Source: Streptomyces sp. RB17
GTDB lineage: Bacteria > Actinomycetota > Actinomycetes > Streptomycetales > Streptomycetaceae
Assembly (NCBI RefSeq): GCF_009604455.1
Contig: NZ_WEGL01000007.1
Coordinates: 558,001-622,000 of the forward strand
Length of the DNA stretch: 64,000 nt
Direction: 5' to 3'
The translations under genes were made by a program, and so were the position numbers. Positions within the stretch are counted from its first letter, which is position 1. Each line of letters opens with the position of its first letter. The notes beneath the pieces are model-generated. The model ran no database searches. It was not told the origin of the DNA and was given only the letters and a program-made list of their open reading frames with translations. This document shows, piece after piece, positions 15,215 through 23,620 of the stretch.

Positions 15215-15901
15215 ATGAAGTTCTCGCGTTCCACTGTTGTCACCGCCGCTGGCCTCGGTGCAGCGGCCCTGGCAGCGACCGGCGTGACCTACGCCTCGGC
15301 TGCCTCGGCGCCGGAGGCTCCGGCCGCCGCTCCGGCCGCCGCGGCCCCGGCCGCCGCCCCTCTCGGCGGCGCCGGTGGCAGCAACAACGGCAACGGCAAC
15401 AACAACAACGACAACAACAACAACAACGGCAAGGGCAACGAGGGCAAGGGCAACGAGGGCCGTCGCGGCGGTGGCGGCGGCGGCCGGCACTTCGAGGGCC
15501 GGATCGAGATCAACGAGCGGTCCTACTCTGCCCACCCGGGTGACTGCATCACCGTGATCAGCGGCCTGGGCGCCAGGACGCTGAACATCCGCAACGACAG
15601 CCACCGTGTCGTCGAGGTGTTCCGCGGTGCCGTCTGCGACAACGGCGCTCCCGTCGCCACGGTCGGCCCCCACAGCCAGAGCGACGGCGTGCGCGTCCGG
15701 CGCACGGAAGGCATCCACGTCAAGGACGGCGTGGTCGGCAGCTTCCGTGTGGTCGGTGGGCACGGCTGGGGCGGCGGCTGGGGCGGCGGCTGGGGCGGCG
15801 GCGACGGCGGCTGGGGCGGCGGCGACGGCGGCTGGGGCGGCGACGGCGGCGACGGCGGCTGGGGCGGCGGCGACGGCGGCGGCGACGGTGGTGGCCGCTA
15901 A
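15215..15901 (+). CDS. Secreted Asn/Gly-rich low-complexity protein
   Basis: A 228-aa exported protein. A signal peptide (about residues 1-31, ending ASAAS) leads to an Ala/Pro linker (AAAPAAAAPAAAP), an Asn-rich tract (about 55-71), and short KGNEGKGNEG repeats. A folded core of about 100 residues (two cysteines, GDCITVI and GAVCDNG) follows, then a C-terminal tail of GGWGGGD repeats. GGAG precedes ATG 15215. The core may be a small disulfide-bonded beta domain. Such Gly/Asn-rich tails suggest an extracellular or wall-associated structural role. I do not recognise the family. Confidence 0.8.
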   Translation: MKFSRSTVVTAAGLGAAALAATGVTYASAASAPEAPAAAPAAAAPAAAPLGGAGGSNNGNGNNNNDNNNNNGKGNEGKGNEGRRGGGGGGRHFEGRIEINERSYSAHPGDCITVISGLGARTLNIRNDSHRVVEVFRGAVCDNGAPVATVGPHSQSDGVRVRRTEGIHVKDGVVGSFRVVGGHGWGGGWGGGWGGGDGGWGGGDGGWGGDGGDGGWGGGDGGGDGGGR

Positions 15902-15941
15902 CCCACAGCCCGCTCGTAACCCGAAGCCCGTTGTATGACAT

Positions 15942-15976
15942 GGAGCCCCGGCCCGCCGGAATCGGGCCGGGGCTCC
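15942..15976 (+). terminator. 14-bp stem terminator after Asn/Gly-rich gene
   Basis: GGAGCCCCGGCCCG (15942-15955) pairs with CGGGCCGGGGCTCC (15963-15976) around a 7-nt loop. It lies between convergent genes and may serve both. Confidence 0.85.
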
Positions 15977-16034
15977 GGCTTGTCGTCCCACGTACCGCCC
16001 GGGGCGGACGGGACGTGATGGAGGGGGAACGGCT

Positions 16035-17186
16035 CTAACCGAGCGCCCTTCCCAGCACCCACACCACCGGCGCGGCAGCCGACAGCGGCAACGCCACGCC
16101 GGCCGTGAAGTGCACGAACCGGGACGGGTAGTCGTAGGCGGCCACGCGGTGGCCGACCAGCGCGCACACCCCGGCGGCCGCGCCCAGCAGAGCGCCCTTC
16201 GCGCCCAGCCCGGTCATCCCGCCCACGGCGATCCCCGCGCCGGCCGCCGCCAGCAGCGAGACCACGACCGACGCCGGTGTCGGCAGCGGCAGGGCCCGGG
16301 CCAGGACCGCCACCGCCACCGCCGCGCCGCCCACGGACACCGCGTGCGCGTCGGCGCCCAGGTACCCGGTGGCGAGCACCGACAGCGCCGCCGAGACGAC
16401 CGTCGCCATCAGGCCGTACATCCGCTCGTCCGGCGAGGCGTGCGAGCGCAGCTGCAGGACCAGTGCCAGCAGGACCCAGATGCCGAGCGGGCCGAGGATG
16501 GCCGCGGGGGCGTGGTCGCGGCCGGCGACGAGCACCGCCGCGTCGGCCGTCAGCCCGCCCAGGAACGCCAGCGCGATGCCCTGCCGGGCCGGCCACATGC
16601 CGTTCAGCCGGAACCAGCCCGCCGCCGTCACGCCCTGGAGCACCACGAGCGGCACGAGGAGCGCGTACGAGGCGACCGGTGCCGTCGCGGCCAGCAGCAG
16701 GCCGAGCACCGCGGTCAGCAGCGCGGGCTGCATACCGGGCTCGATGACCGGCGACCGGCCTTCGAGACGCGCCCGCTGGGCATCCGTGATCCGGGAGTTC
16801 CCGGCGAGCGTGGCGGGGCCGTAGCCCGGCTCGGACTCCGGTCCGGCTTGCGGCACGGGGGCAGGTGCGGGCGCGGGTGCGTGCGCCGGGGCGGGCTGCG
16901 GCTCGGGGTGAGGAGCGGCCGCGTACTGCTGGTACTGCTGCTGGTACTCCTGGTACTCCTGGTACCCCTCGTACGTCTCCGCCGGCATCTGCACCGAGGC
17001 GTGCGCCTGCGTGTCCCAGGTCTGGCCCTGCCACTGCTGGGTGTGCTGGGGGTCGTAGCCCGGCTGCTGCTGTCCGTACGGGTGGTCGTGGCCGGGCCAG
17101 GACTGCTGAGCGGCCTGCGGCTGGTGTTGCTGCTGGTACGGGTCGTAGCCCTCGTAGGGGCCGCCCTGATACGGCTGGTCGCTCAT
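16035..17186 (-). CDS. Multi-pass membrane protein with Gln/Tyr/Pro-rich cytoplasmic tail
   Basis: A 383-aa protein. The first 120 residues are low complexity (PYQGGPYEGYDPYQQQHQP, YEGYQEYQEYQQQYQQY, then AP repeats). From about residue 155 there are roughly eight hydrophobic segments. ATG 17186 has the strong ribosome site GGAGGGTGAGGCG. It follows the MoaD-like gene by only 4 nt, so the two are cotranscribed. Function unknown; the partner is a ubiquitin-fold protein, which makes the pair worth noting. Confidence 0.82.
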   Translation of the reverse strand: MSDQPYQGGPYEGYDPYQQQHQPQAAQQSWPGHDHPYGQQQPGYDPQHTQQWQGQTWDTQAHASVQMPAETYEGYQEYQEYQQQYQQYAAAPHPEPQPAPAHAPAPAPAPVPQAGPESEPGYGPATLAGNSRITDAQRARLEGRSPVIEPGMQPALLTAVLGLLLAATAPVASYALLVPLVVLQGVTAAGWFRLNGMWPARQGIALAFLGGLTADAAVLVAGRDHAPAAILGPLGIWVLLALVLQLRSHASPDERMYGLMATVVSAALSVLATGYLGADAHAVSVGGAAVAVAVLARALPLPTPASVVVSLLAAAGAGIAVGGMTGLGAKGALLGAAAGVCALVGHRVAAYDYPSRFVHFTAGVALPLSAAAPVVWVLGRALG

Positions 17187-17190
17187 CGCC

Positions 17191-17445
17191 TCACCCTCCT
17201 GCGAACGGCGGGAGCACCTCGACCGTGCCACCCTCGGCCAGCCGTACCGTCTCATGCGCGCGGGTCCCGACGGGGTCACCGTCGACGAGGAAGGAGCATC
17301 GCTGCAGCACGCGTGTGAGTTCACCGGGATGTCGCGCGCGCACGGCGGCCAGCGCGTCGGCGAGCGTGTCCGCGTCGTACGGCTCCTCGGCGACACCGGC
17401 CGCGGCCTTGGCGGCGGCCCAGTAGCGCACCGTGACCTTGGGCAT
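17191..17445 (-). CDS. MoaD/ThiS-family ubiquitin-fold sulfur carrier
   Basis: An 84-aa protein, MPKVTVRYWAAAKAAAG..., ending in the diagnostic Gly-Gly (LPPFAGG), the C-terminus activated by adenylation and thiocarboxylation in MoaD and ThiS. The fold pattern and length fit MoaD. No MoaE, MoaB or ThiF-like gene is adjacent, so the pathway cannot be told from context. The ribosome site GAGGAAACAG precedes ATG 17445. It is followed after 4 nt by a multi-pass membrane protein. Confidence 0.85.
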   Translation of the reverse strand: MPKVTVRYWAAAKAAAGVAEEPYDADTLADALAAVRARHPGELTRVLQRCSFLVDGDPVGTRAHETVRLAEGGTVEVLPPFAGG

Positions 17446-17462
17446 CTGTTTCCTCAATCGAC

Positions 17463-17488
17463 GGCAGGAAAGGAATAAGAGTCCTGCC
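17463..17488 (-). terminator. Short hairpin between hydrolase and moaD-like gene
   Basis: GGCAGGA (17463-17469) pairs with TCCTGCC (17482-17488). It lies immediately after the hydrolase stop on the minus strand, upstream of the MoaD-like start, and is probably a weak terminator or attenuator. Confidence 0.45.
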
Positions 17489-17491
17489 AGG

Positions 17492-18352
17492 CTAGCCCGC
17501 CCCGGCGGCCGCCCATTCCCCGATCCGGGCGAGCAGGGCGTCGTCCGCCGCGTGCTCCGCGTGGCCCATGCCCGTCTCCACCCAGAGTTCCGCGTGGTCA
17601 CCGGCCGCCTCGGCGAGCATCCGGGGATGGTCGAGGGGGAAGTAGCCGTCGCGGTCGCCGTGCACGATCAGCAGCGGGGTGGGGGCGATCCTGGGGACCG
17701 CCTCCGTCGGGGAGAGCGGGACCGGGTCCCACTCGCGGTGGTGGATGCGGGTGCGCAGGCCGTAGCGGCCCACCAGGCGGCCCTCGGGGCGGGTGACCAG
17801 CCAGTGCAGGCGGCGCATGGGGGCCGTGCCCCGGTAGTACCAGCGGGCCGGGGCGCTGACCGAGACCACCGCGTCGGCCGTGCCGGGCTCAAGGGCGGCG
17901 TGCCGCAGGACCACCGAGCCGCCCATGGAGAAGCCGACGGTCACCACGCGCGCGTGCCCGAGGCCGCGCGCCCACGCGACGGCGGCGGCGAGGTCCAGGA
18001 CCTCCTTGTCACCGACCGTGGAGCGGCCCCCGGAGCGCCCGTGGCCGCGGAAGGAGAAGGTGACGACCGCGCCGTAACCGCGCAAGGCGCCCGCCACCCG
18101 TCGTACGTGCGGACGGTCCACGTCCCCGGTGAACCCGTGGGCGACGACGAACACCAGGTCACGCGAGGCCGAACGGCCGGTGTCGGGAGCGGATCCGGAG
18201 CTTTCGTATACAACGGCGGCCGGATCGTATACGGAATCGATCGGAATTCCGTCGGCGGTGCGCAGAAACGTCCGGATAGGGCCCTGTCTGACTGTCTCGC
18301 GATTCGGACGAACGGTGGAATGCGCCACTTGACCTGCCGAACGGTTCCTCAT
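17492..18352 (-). CDS. Alpha/beta hydrolase (serine hydrolase)
   Basis: A 286-aa cytoplasmic protein with the alpha/beta hydrolase features: oxyanion HGFTGD, nucleophile elbow GFSMGG, a late Asp in LLIVHGDRDGYFP, and His in GMGHAEHA. An esterase, lipase or peptidase activity on a small substrate is likely, but the substrate is unknown. The start ATG 18352 faces glnR divergently; the first 50 residues are less conserved in appearance, and a later start is possible. Confidence 0.85.
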   Translation of the reverse strand: MRNRSAGQVAHSTVRPNRETVRQGPIRTFLRTADGIPIDSVYDPAAVVYESSGSAPDTGRSASRDLVFVVAHGFTGDVDRPHVRRVAGALRGYGAVVTFSFRGHGRSGGRSTVGDKEVLDLAAAVAWARGLGHARVVTVGFSMGGSVVLRHAALEPGTADAVVSVSAPARWYYRGTAPMRRLHWLVTRPEGRLVGRYGLRTRIHHREWDPVPLSPTEAVPRIAPTPLLIVHGDRDGYFPLDHPRMLAEAAGDHAELWVETGMGHAEHAADDALLARIGEWAAAGAG

Positions 18353-18531
18353 GTGGGCTATTCTGCTGGGCAGAGGACTCGGGCAGCGCAGCCCCCGGGT
18401 CCTTTTGTGCTTTCGGAAGCGTTGTATACGAAGCGGGAAACCTCAGGTGACCGCCGGTGTACGGGCCTTCGGGAACGCAGAGCAGTACCCGTCCGCACAG
18501 TCCTCGCGGGGACCGAGGAGGAACCAGACGT

Positions 18532-19320
18532 ATGAGTTCTCTGCTGCTCCTGACCAATGCCCTCCAGCCGTCGACGGAAGTGCTCCCCGCCCTCGGTCTA
18601 CTCCTGCACAACGTGCGAGTGGCCCCGGCGGAGGGTCCCGCCCTGGTCGACACCCCGGGCGCCGACGTCATCCTCGTCGACGGCCGCCGCGACCTGCCCC
18701 AGGTGCGCAGCCTGTGCCAGCTGCTGCGCTCCACCGGCCCCGGCTGTCCGCTGATCCTCGTCGTCACCGAGGGCGGTCTCGCCGCCGTCACCGCCGACTG
18801 GGGCATCGACGACGTGCTCCTCGACACCGCGGGTCCTGCGGAGGTGGAGGCGCGGCTGCGGCTGGCCATGGGCCGGCAGCAGATCGTCAACGACGACTCC
18901 CCCATGGAGATCCGCAACGGCGATCTGTCGGTGGACGAGGCCACCTACTCCGCCAAGCTCAAGGGCCGGGTCCTCGACCTGACCTTCAAGGAGTTCGAGC
19001 TGCTGAAGTACCTCGCCCAGCACCCGGGCCGGGTCTTCACCCGCGCCCAGCTGCTGCAGGAGGTGTGGGGCTACGACTACTTCGGCGGCACCCGGACGGT
19101 CGACGTGCACGTACGACGGCTGCGCGCCAAGCTCGGCCCGGAGCACGAGTCGCTGATCGGCACCGTCCGGAACGTCGGTTATCGATTCGTTACGCCCGAG
19201 AAGGCCGACAAGACCGACCGGGCCGGTGAGGAGGCCAGGGCCAGGGCGGAGCGGGCAAAGACGGAGGACACGGACACATCCGCCGTCCAGGACGGCTCCG
19301 AGATCCACGCCGACGCCTAG
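18532..19320 (+). CDS. glnR: GlnR, global nitrogen response regulator
   Basis: A 262-aa orphan OmpR-type regulator. The receiver-like N-terminal domain (about 1-115) is atypical (VILVDGRRD in place of a normal acidic pocket), as known for GlnR, which is not controlled by a cognate kinase. The C-terminal winged helix (about 125-225) has the recognition region GTRTVDVHVRRLRAKLG, followed by an acidic/basic tail. GlnR controls glnA, amtB, nir and other nitrogen genes in Streptomyces. GAGGAGGAA precedes ATG 18532. Confidence 0.95.
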   Translation: MSSLLLLTNALQPSTEVLPALGLLLHNVRVAPAEGPALVDTPGADVILVDGRRDLPQVRSLCQLLRSTGPGCPLILVVTEGGLAAVTADWGIDDVLLDTAGPAEVEARLRLAMGRQQIVNDDSPMEIRNGDLSVDEATYSAKLKGRVLDLTFKEFELLKYLAQHPGRVFTRAQLLQEVWGYDYFGGTRTVDVHVRRLRAKLGPEHESLIGTVRNVGYRFVTPEKADKTDRAGEEARARAERAKTEDTDTSAVQDGSEIHADA

Positions 19321-19348
19321 CCCGGCATGAAAGCCGTTCGGGCCGGGC
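19320..19348 (+). terminator. Weak hairpin after glnR
   Basis: GCCCGGC (19320-19326) pairs with GCCGGGC (19342-19348), starting at the glnR stop codon. Confidence 0.4.
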
Positions 19349-19416
19349 ATTGCTTCCGCACATCCAAGCACTGATACGCCCTGCCCAGAACGGGTCAATC
19401 CGCGTAGACTCCGCGC

Positions 19417-20442
19417 GTGGCCAAGGTGACTCGGGATGACGTGGCACGGCTGGCTGGAACCTCCACCGCCGTCGTCAGTTATGTCATCAACAACGGACCC
19501 CGGCCGGTCGCCCCGGCCACGCGCGAGCGTGTCCTCGCTGCGATCAAGGAACTGGGGTACCGCCCCGACCGGGTCGCCCAGGCGATGGCGTCCCGGCGCA
19601 CGGACCTCATAGGCCTGATCATCCCGGACGCCCGCCAGCCCTTCTTCGGCGAGATGGCGCACGCGGTCGAGCAGGCCGCCTCCGAGCGCGGAAAGATGGT
19701 CCTGGTCGGCAACACCGATTACATCGGCGAACGCGAGGTCCACTATCTGCGCGCCTTCCTCGGCATGCGCGTCTCGGGCCTGATCCTCGTCTCGCACGCG
19801 CTGAACGACCTCGCCGCCGCCGAGATCGACGCCTGGGACGCCCGGGTGGTGCTGCTGCACGAGCGCCCCGAGGCCATCGACGACGTGGCCGTGGTCACGG
19901 ACGACCTCGGCGGCGCCCAGCTCGCCGTACGCCACCTGCTGGAGCACGGCTACGAGTACGTCGCCTGTATGGGAGGTACGGCCGAGACCCCGGCCGTCGG
20001 CGACCCGGTCTCCGACCACGTCGAGGGCTGGAAGCGGGCGATGGCCGAGGCGGGCCTGTCCACCGAGGGCCGGCTGTTCGAGGCGCCGTACAACCGCTAC
20101 GACGCCTACAAGGTCGCCCTGGACGTCCTCTCCGGCCCCGACCGGCCGCCGGCGTTCTTCTGTTCCACCGACGACCAGGCGATCGGCCTGCTGCGGGCCG
20201 CGCGCGAGCTGCGCATCGACGTGCCCGGCAAGCTGGCGGTGGCCGGGTTCGACGACATCAAGGAGGCGGCGCTGGCCGACCCGCCGCTGACCACGGTCGC
20301 CTCGGACCGCTCGGCGATGGCCCGGGCGGCGGTCGACCTGGTGCTGGACGACGGGCTGCGGGTGGCGGGGTCGCGGCGGGAGCGGCTGCGGACGTTCCCG
20401 TCCCGGCTGGTGGTGCGCACGTCCTGCGGCTGCGGGAGCTGA
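19417..20442 (+). CDS. LacI-family transcriptional regulator
   Basis: A 341-aa repressor with an N-terminal LacI helix-turn-helix (TRDDVARLAGTSTAVVSYVINN) and hinge, then a periplasmic-binding-like sugar domain. GTG 19417 is leaderless: TAGACT stands 6 nt upstream. The C-terminus (RTSCGCGS) holds two cysteines. No sugar transport or metabolic genes lie next to it, so the ligand is unknown. The stop is followed by a GGCCTTC/GAAGGCC hairpin at 20446-20460. Confidence 0.93.
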   Translation: MAKVTRDDVARLAGTSTAVVSYVINNGPRPVAPATRERVLAAIKELGYRPDRVAQAMASRRTDLIGLIIPDARQPFFGEMAHAVEQAASERGKMVLVGNTDYIGEREVHYLRAFLGMRVSGLILVSHALNDLAAAEIDAWDARVVLLHERPEAIDDVAVVTDDLGGAQLAVRHLLEHGYEYVACMGGTAETPAVGDPVSDHVEGWKRAMAEAGLSTEGRLFEAPYNRYDAYKVALDVLSGPDRPPAFFCSTDDQAIGLLRAARELRIDVPGKLAVAGFDDIKEAALADPPLTTVASDRSAMARAAVDLVLDDGLRVAGSRRERLRTFPSRLVVRTSCGCGS

Positions 20443-20577
20443 CCGGGCCTTCTGAAGGCCGGATGAGAGTCCGGCTCAGGCAGCCGAGGGGCGCTTTTAT
20501 ATCGGGCAAACACGGTTCTGCCGGGCTTCTCAGCGAGCACTCAGGAAGCTCTCATGGTCACAGGGGAGGCTTCTGTC

Positions 20578-21585
20578 ATGACCGAGAGCCAGGGTGCATA
20601 CACCCAGCCGCAGCCCAGCTACTCCGCTCCCGTGAACCCCGAGTGGCCGCCCCCGCCGCCGTACGAGCCCCCGACGGCGACGGGTGCGCTGCCGGCACCG
20701 GAGCCGAAGAGGAAGCGCAACCGGGGTCCGGTCGCCCTCCTCGCGGCCGTCGCGATCGTCGCGGCGGCGGTCGGCGGCGCCACGGCGTACGGCTTCCAGG
20801 AGCTGACCGGCAAGGGCACGGTCGCCTCCACCGGTACGACCACCAACGTGGTGCCCTCCAGCAAGAGGGGTGACGTCGCCGCGATCGCGTCCGCGGTCAG
20901 CCCGAGCGTGGTCGAGATAAACGCGACCCTCGGCAACGGCTCCTCCACCGGCTCCGGCGTGATCATCACGTCGAACGGCGAGATCGTCACCAACAACCAC
21001 GTCGTCTCCGGGGCGCAGTCGATCAAGGTGCGTACCAGCGACGGCAAGAGCTACACCGGCGACGTCGTCGGCACCGACAGCTCCAAGGACCTCGCGCTGG
21101 TCAAGCTGCGCGGCGCCTCGGGTATGAAGCCCGCCTCCCTCGGCAACTCCTCCGCTGTCCAGGTCGGTGACACGGTCGTCGCCATCGGCTCCCCCGAGGG
21201 CCTGACCGGCACCGTCACCAGCGGTATCGTCTCCGCCCTCGACCGGGACGTGACCGTCTCCACCGACGAGAACCAGGGCCAGGGGCAGGGCGGCGACGGG
21301 CAGTGGCCGTTCCAGTTCGGCGGCCGGGAGTTCAACGGCGACACGGGTTCGTCCACGACGACGTACAAGGCGATCCAGACGGACGCGTCCCTCAACCCCG
21401 GCAACTCCGGCGGCGCCCTGATCGACGCGAGCGGCAACGTCATCGGCATCAACTCCGCGATGTACTCGTCGAGCCAGCAGTCCTCCTCGTCCTCGGACGC
21501 GGGCAGCATCGGCCTCGGCTTCGCGATCCCCGTCAACACCGTCAAGTCCGACCTGGCCAAGCTGCGGGCGGGCACCAAGAGCTAG
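20578..21585 (+). CDS. HtrA/DegP-like membrane-anchored trypsin-type serine protease
   Basis: A 335-aa protease: a Pro/Tyr-rich cytoplasmic N-terminus (about 50 residues), one membrane helix (about 56-75) and an extracytoplasmic S1C domain with triad motifs TNNHVV (His), SKDLALVKL (Asp) and GNSGGAL (Ser). It stops soon after the protease domain, so there is no PDZ domain. ATG 20578 has GGGAGG at 8 nt. The two-component system at 22886-25104 follows on the same strand. This resembles the mycobacterial MprAB-PepD envelope-stress arrangement. Confidence 0.92.
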   Translation: MTESQGAYTQPQPSYSAPVNPEWPPPPPYEPPTATGALPAPEPKRKRNRGPVALLAAVAIVAAAVGGATAYGFQELTGKGTVASTGTTTNVVPSSKRGDVAAIASAVSPSVVEINATLGNGSSTGSGVIITSNGEIVTNNHVVSGAQSIKVRTSDGKSYTGDVVGTDSSKDLALVKLRGASGMKPASLGNSSAVQVGDTVVAIGSPEGLTGTVTSGIVSALDRDVTVSTDENQGQGQGGDGQWPFQFGGREFNGDTGSSTTTYKAIQTDASLNPGNSGGALIDASGNVIGINSAMYSSSQQSSSSSDAGSIGLGFAIPVNTVKSDLAKLRAGTKS

Positions 21586-21621
21586 CGCGTCAGCACTGCA
21601 CCAGTCAGCAGGGAGTACGTC

Positions 21622-21861
21622 ATGATCAGCAAGGTTTCGCACCAGATCGCCGACCGGGGTCCCGCCGACATCACGATGGCCCTCACGGTCTCCCGGACCC
21701 TGCACGCGCCCATCCCGGCGCCCCGCAAGCCGGAGCAGGCGCCGCGTGCGCCCGAGGTGGTCGTCACGCCGGTCCCGGAGCTGATGGGCCTGCGCACCGC
21801 CCCCGTCCGCACCCACCGCCGCAAGGTCCCGCTGAACCGCCTGACCGCCGTCCGAGCCTGA
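21622..21861 (+). CDS. Small basic hypothetical protein after HtrA
   Basis: A 79-aa Pro/Arg-rich protein (MISKVSHQIADRGPADIT...) with no membrane segment. CAGGGAG lies 6 nt before ATG 21622, and the gene follows the protease by 36 nt, so it may be cotranscribed. The sequence is low in complexity toward the C-terminus. No domain recognised; it could be spurious, but the ribosome site argues for translation. Confidence 0.55.
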   Translation: MISKVSHQIADRGPADITMALTVSRTLHAPIPAPRKPEQAPRAPEVVVTPVPELMGLRTAPVRTHRRKVPLNRLTAVRA

Positions 21862-21884
21862 CGCCCACTGGGCGAGACCGCGGA

Positions 21885-22810
21885 GTGAACCGGACACGCG
21901 CCGGGCCCGGCTTCGACCGGGCCCGGCGTCGGGTTGGTGCCGGCGTCGGGTGCGGACCGGCCCGGGTCGGAGCCGGCCTCGAATCGAGGTCGGCCCCGGC
22001 TTGGGACTGGCGCCGGCTTGGGGCTGGCGTCGGGTTGGCGTTGGCGTCGGGCCGGGGCCAGCCTCGGGCCGGGGCCGGTGCCTCGGATCGGCGTCGGCCT
22101 CGGCTTGGGACTGGCGCCGGCTTGGGGCTGGCGTCGGGTTGGGGCTGGCGTCGGGTTGGCGTTGGCGTCGGGCCGGGGCCAGCCTCGGGCCGGGATGGGC
22201 CTCGGATCGGGGCGAGCCTCGGATCGGGACCGGCCCCGGAACGGGATCGGCCCCGGCCCGGGACCAGCCTCGGATCGGGACCGGCCCCGGAACGGGATCG
22301 GCCCCGGAACGGGACCAGCCTCGGATCGGGACCGGCCCAGCCCCGCGCCGGGACCAGCCCCGGAACGGGACCAGCTCCGGGCCGGGATCGGCCCCGGATC
22401 GGGATCGGCCCCGCGCCGGGGTCGGCCCCGGATCGGGGCCGGCGTCGGACTGGGCGAGCCTGTGGTTCGGGCCCGGCCGCCGTCCGAGGCGACCGCCGTC
22501 GGGGGCAGCCCGCGGATGGGTTCCGACCACCGCGGGGGCAACCCCCGACCGGGCCCGATCCCCGGGGACGCCCCGCCGCACCGGCCACCGTCGAGCCCGG
22601 CCCCCGGACCGGACCCGGCACCGGCCTCCTCCCCGGCCAACCGCTGACCCTGCCCGACCCCCGGAGACGCCCCGCCGCACCGGCCACGATCGAGCCCGGC
22701 CCCCGGACCGGACCCGCCCGAAGGCCGGCACCGGACCTCCTCCCCGGCCGACCGCCGTCCGGGCCGACCCCGGGAGGTGTGCCGCCCGGCCCGCCGGTCG
22801 TGGCAGGCTG
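21885..22810. repeat. About 0.9 kb of degenerate GC-rich short repeats
   Basis: A non-coding stretch built of 6- and 12-bp units (variants of CGGGATCGGCCC and CGGGACCAGCCC). A block beginning CGGCTTGGGACTGGCG near 21997 is repeated near 22100, with the second copy carrying an internal 18-bp duplication. A unit of about 100 bp (GCCCCGCCGCACCGGCCA...CCTCCTCCCCGGCC) occurs at about 22569 and 22668. Several reading frames are open on both strands only because the repeats lack stops. It separates the protease genes from the two-component system. Confidence 0.8.
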
Positions 22811-22885
22811 AGAGGCGGGCGGCAGACAGCCCAGAGAAACAACACCCGTCCACCCCCACCACCGCATCCCGAGGAACCGCGAGCC

Positions 22886-23620
22886 ATGAGTCCCGCCGAA
22901 GGCGACCGTGAACCCCAGCGCATTCTGATCGTCGACGACGAGCCGGCCGTACGCGAGGCGCTCCAGCGCAGCCTCGCCTTCGACGGGTACGACACGGAGG
23001 TGGCCGTCGACGGCGCGGACGCGCTGGAGAAGGCGACCGCCTACAAGCCCGACCTGGTCGTCCTGGACATCCAGATGCCCCGCATGGACGGTCTGACGGC
23101 GGCCCGCCGCATCCGCGGGGCGGGCGACACCACCCCGATCCTCATGCTCACGGCCCGCGACACCGTCGGCGACCGGGTGACCGGCCTCGACGCCGGCGCC
23201 GACGACTACCTGGTCAAGCCCTTCGAGCTGGACGAACTGTTCGCCCGTATCCGCGCCCTGCTGCGCCGCAGCTCGTACGCGGTCGCGGTGTCCGCCCAGG
23301 CCCAGGAGGACGAGGCGCTGACCTTCGCCGACCTGCGCATGGACCTCGCGACCCGTGAGGTCACGCGCGGCGGCCGCCAGGTGGAGCTGACCCGCACGGA
23401 GTTCACCCTCCTGGAGATGTTCATGGCGCACCCGCGCCAGGTCCTCACCCGCGAGCAGATCCTGAAGGCGGTCTGGGGCTTCGACTTCGAGCCGTCCTCC
23501 AACTCCCTCGACGTCTACGTCATGTACCTGCGCCGCAAGACCGAGGCGGGCGGCGAGCCACGCCTCGTGCACACCGTGCGGGGCGTCGGGTACGTCCTGC
23601 GCCAGGGGGGCGCCGAGTGA
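22886..23620 (+). CDS. OmpR-family response regulator (MprA-like)
   Basis: A 244-aa regulator: receiver domain (about 12-130) with DDE near the N-terminus, phosphoacceptor in VVLDIQMP, and VKPF lysine. The C-terminal winged helix (about 145-240) has SSNSLDVYVMYLRRK as recognition region. It overlaps the kinase gene by 4 nt (GTGA), so the two are coupled. GAGGAA precedes ATG 22886. The HtrA-like gene upstream is a likely target by analogy with mycobacterial MprA. Confidence 0.93.
   Translation: MSPAEGDREPQRILIVDDEPAVREALQRSLAFDGYDTEVAVDGADALEKATAYKPDLVVLDIQMPRMDGLTAARRIRGAGDTTPILMLTARDTVGDRVTGLDAGADDYLVKPFELDELFARIRALLRRSSYAVAVSAQAQEDEALTFADLRMDLATREVTRGGRQVELTRTEFTLLEMFMAHPRQVLTREQILKAVWGFDFEPSSNSLDVYVMYLRRKTEAGGEPRLVHTVRGVGYVLRQGGAE

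Noticed and set aside
15370..15900. Possible CRISPR-like or tandem repeat array
   Set aside because: The repeats are codon repeats of the secreted Asn/Gly-rich protein, in frame, with no unique spacers.
18200..18240. Repeated CGTATAC sites at the 5' end of the hydrolase and upstream of glnR
   Set aside because: They lie partly in coding sequence, have no fixed spacing, and match no known site; possibly chance.
21950..22885. Long N-terminal extension of the response regulator through the repeats
   Set aside because: The receiver domain begins shortly after ATG 22886, which has its own ribosome site; the extension is only repeat-derived Gly/Pro/Arg sequence.
20530..22995. An 821-codon minus-strand open frame
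   Set aside because: It is antisense to the HtrA protease and crosses the GC-rich repeat array, where all frames lack stops; no start signals or domains.
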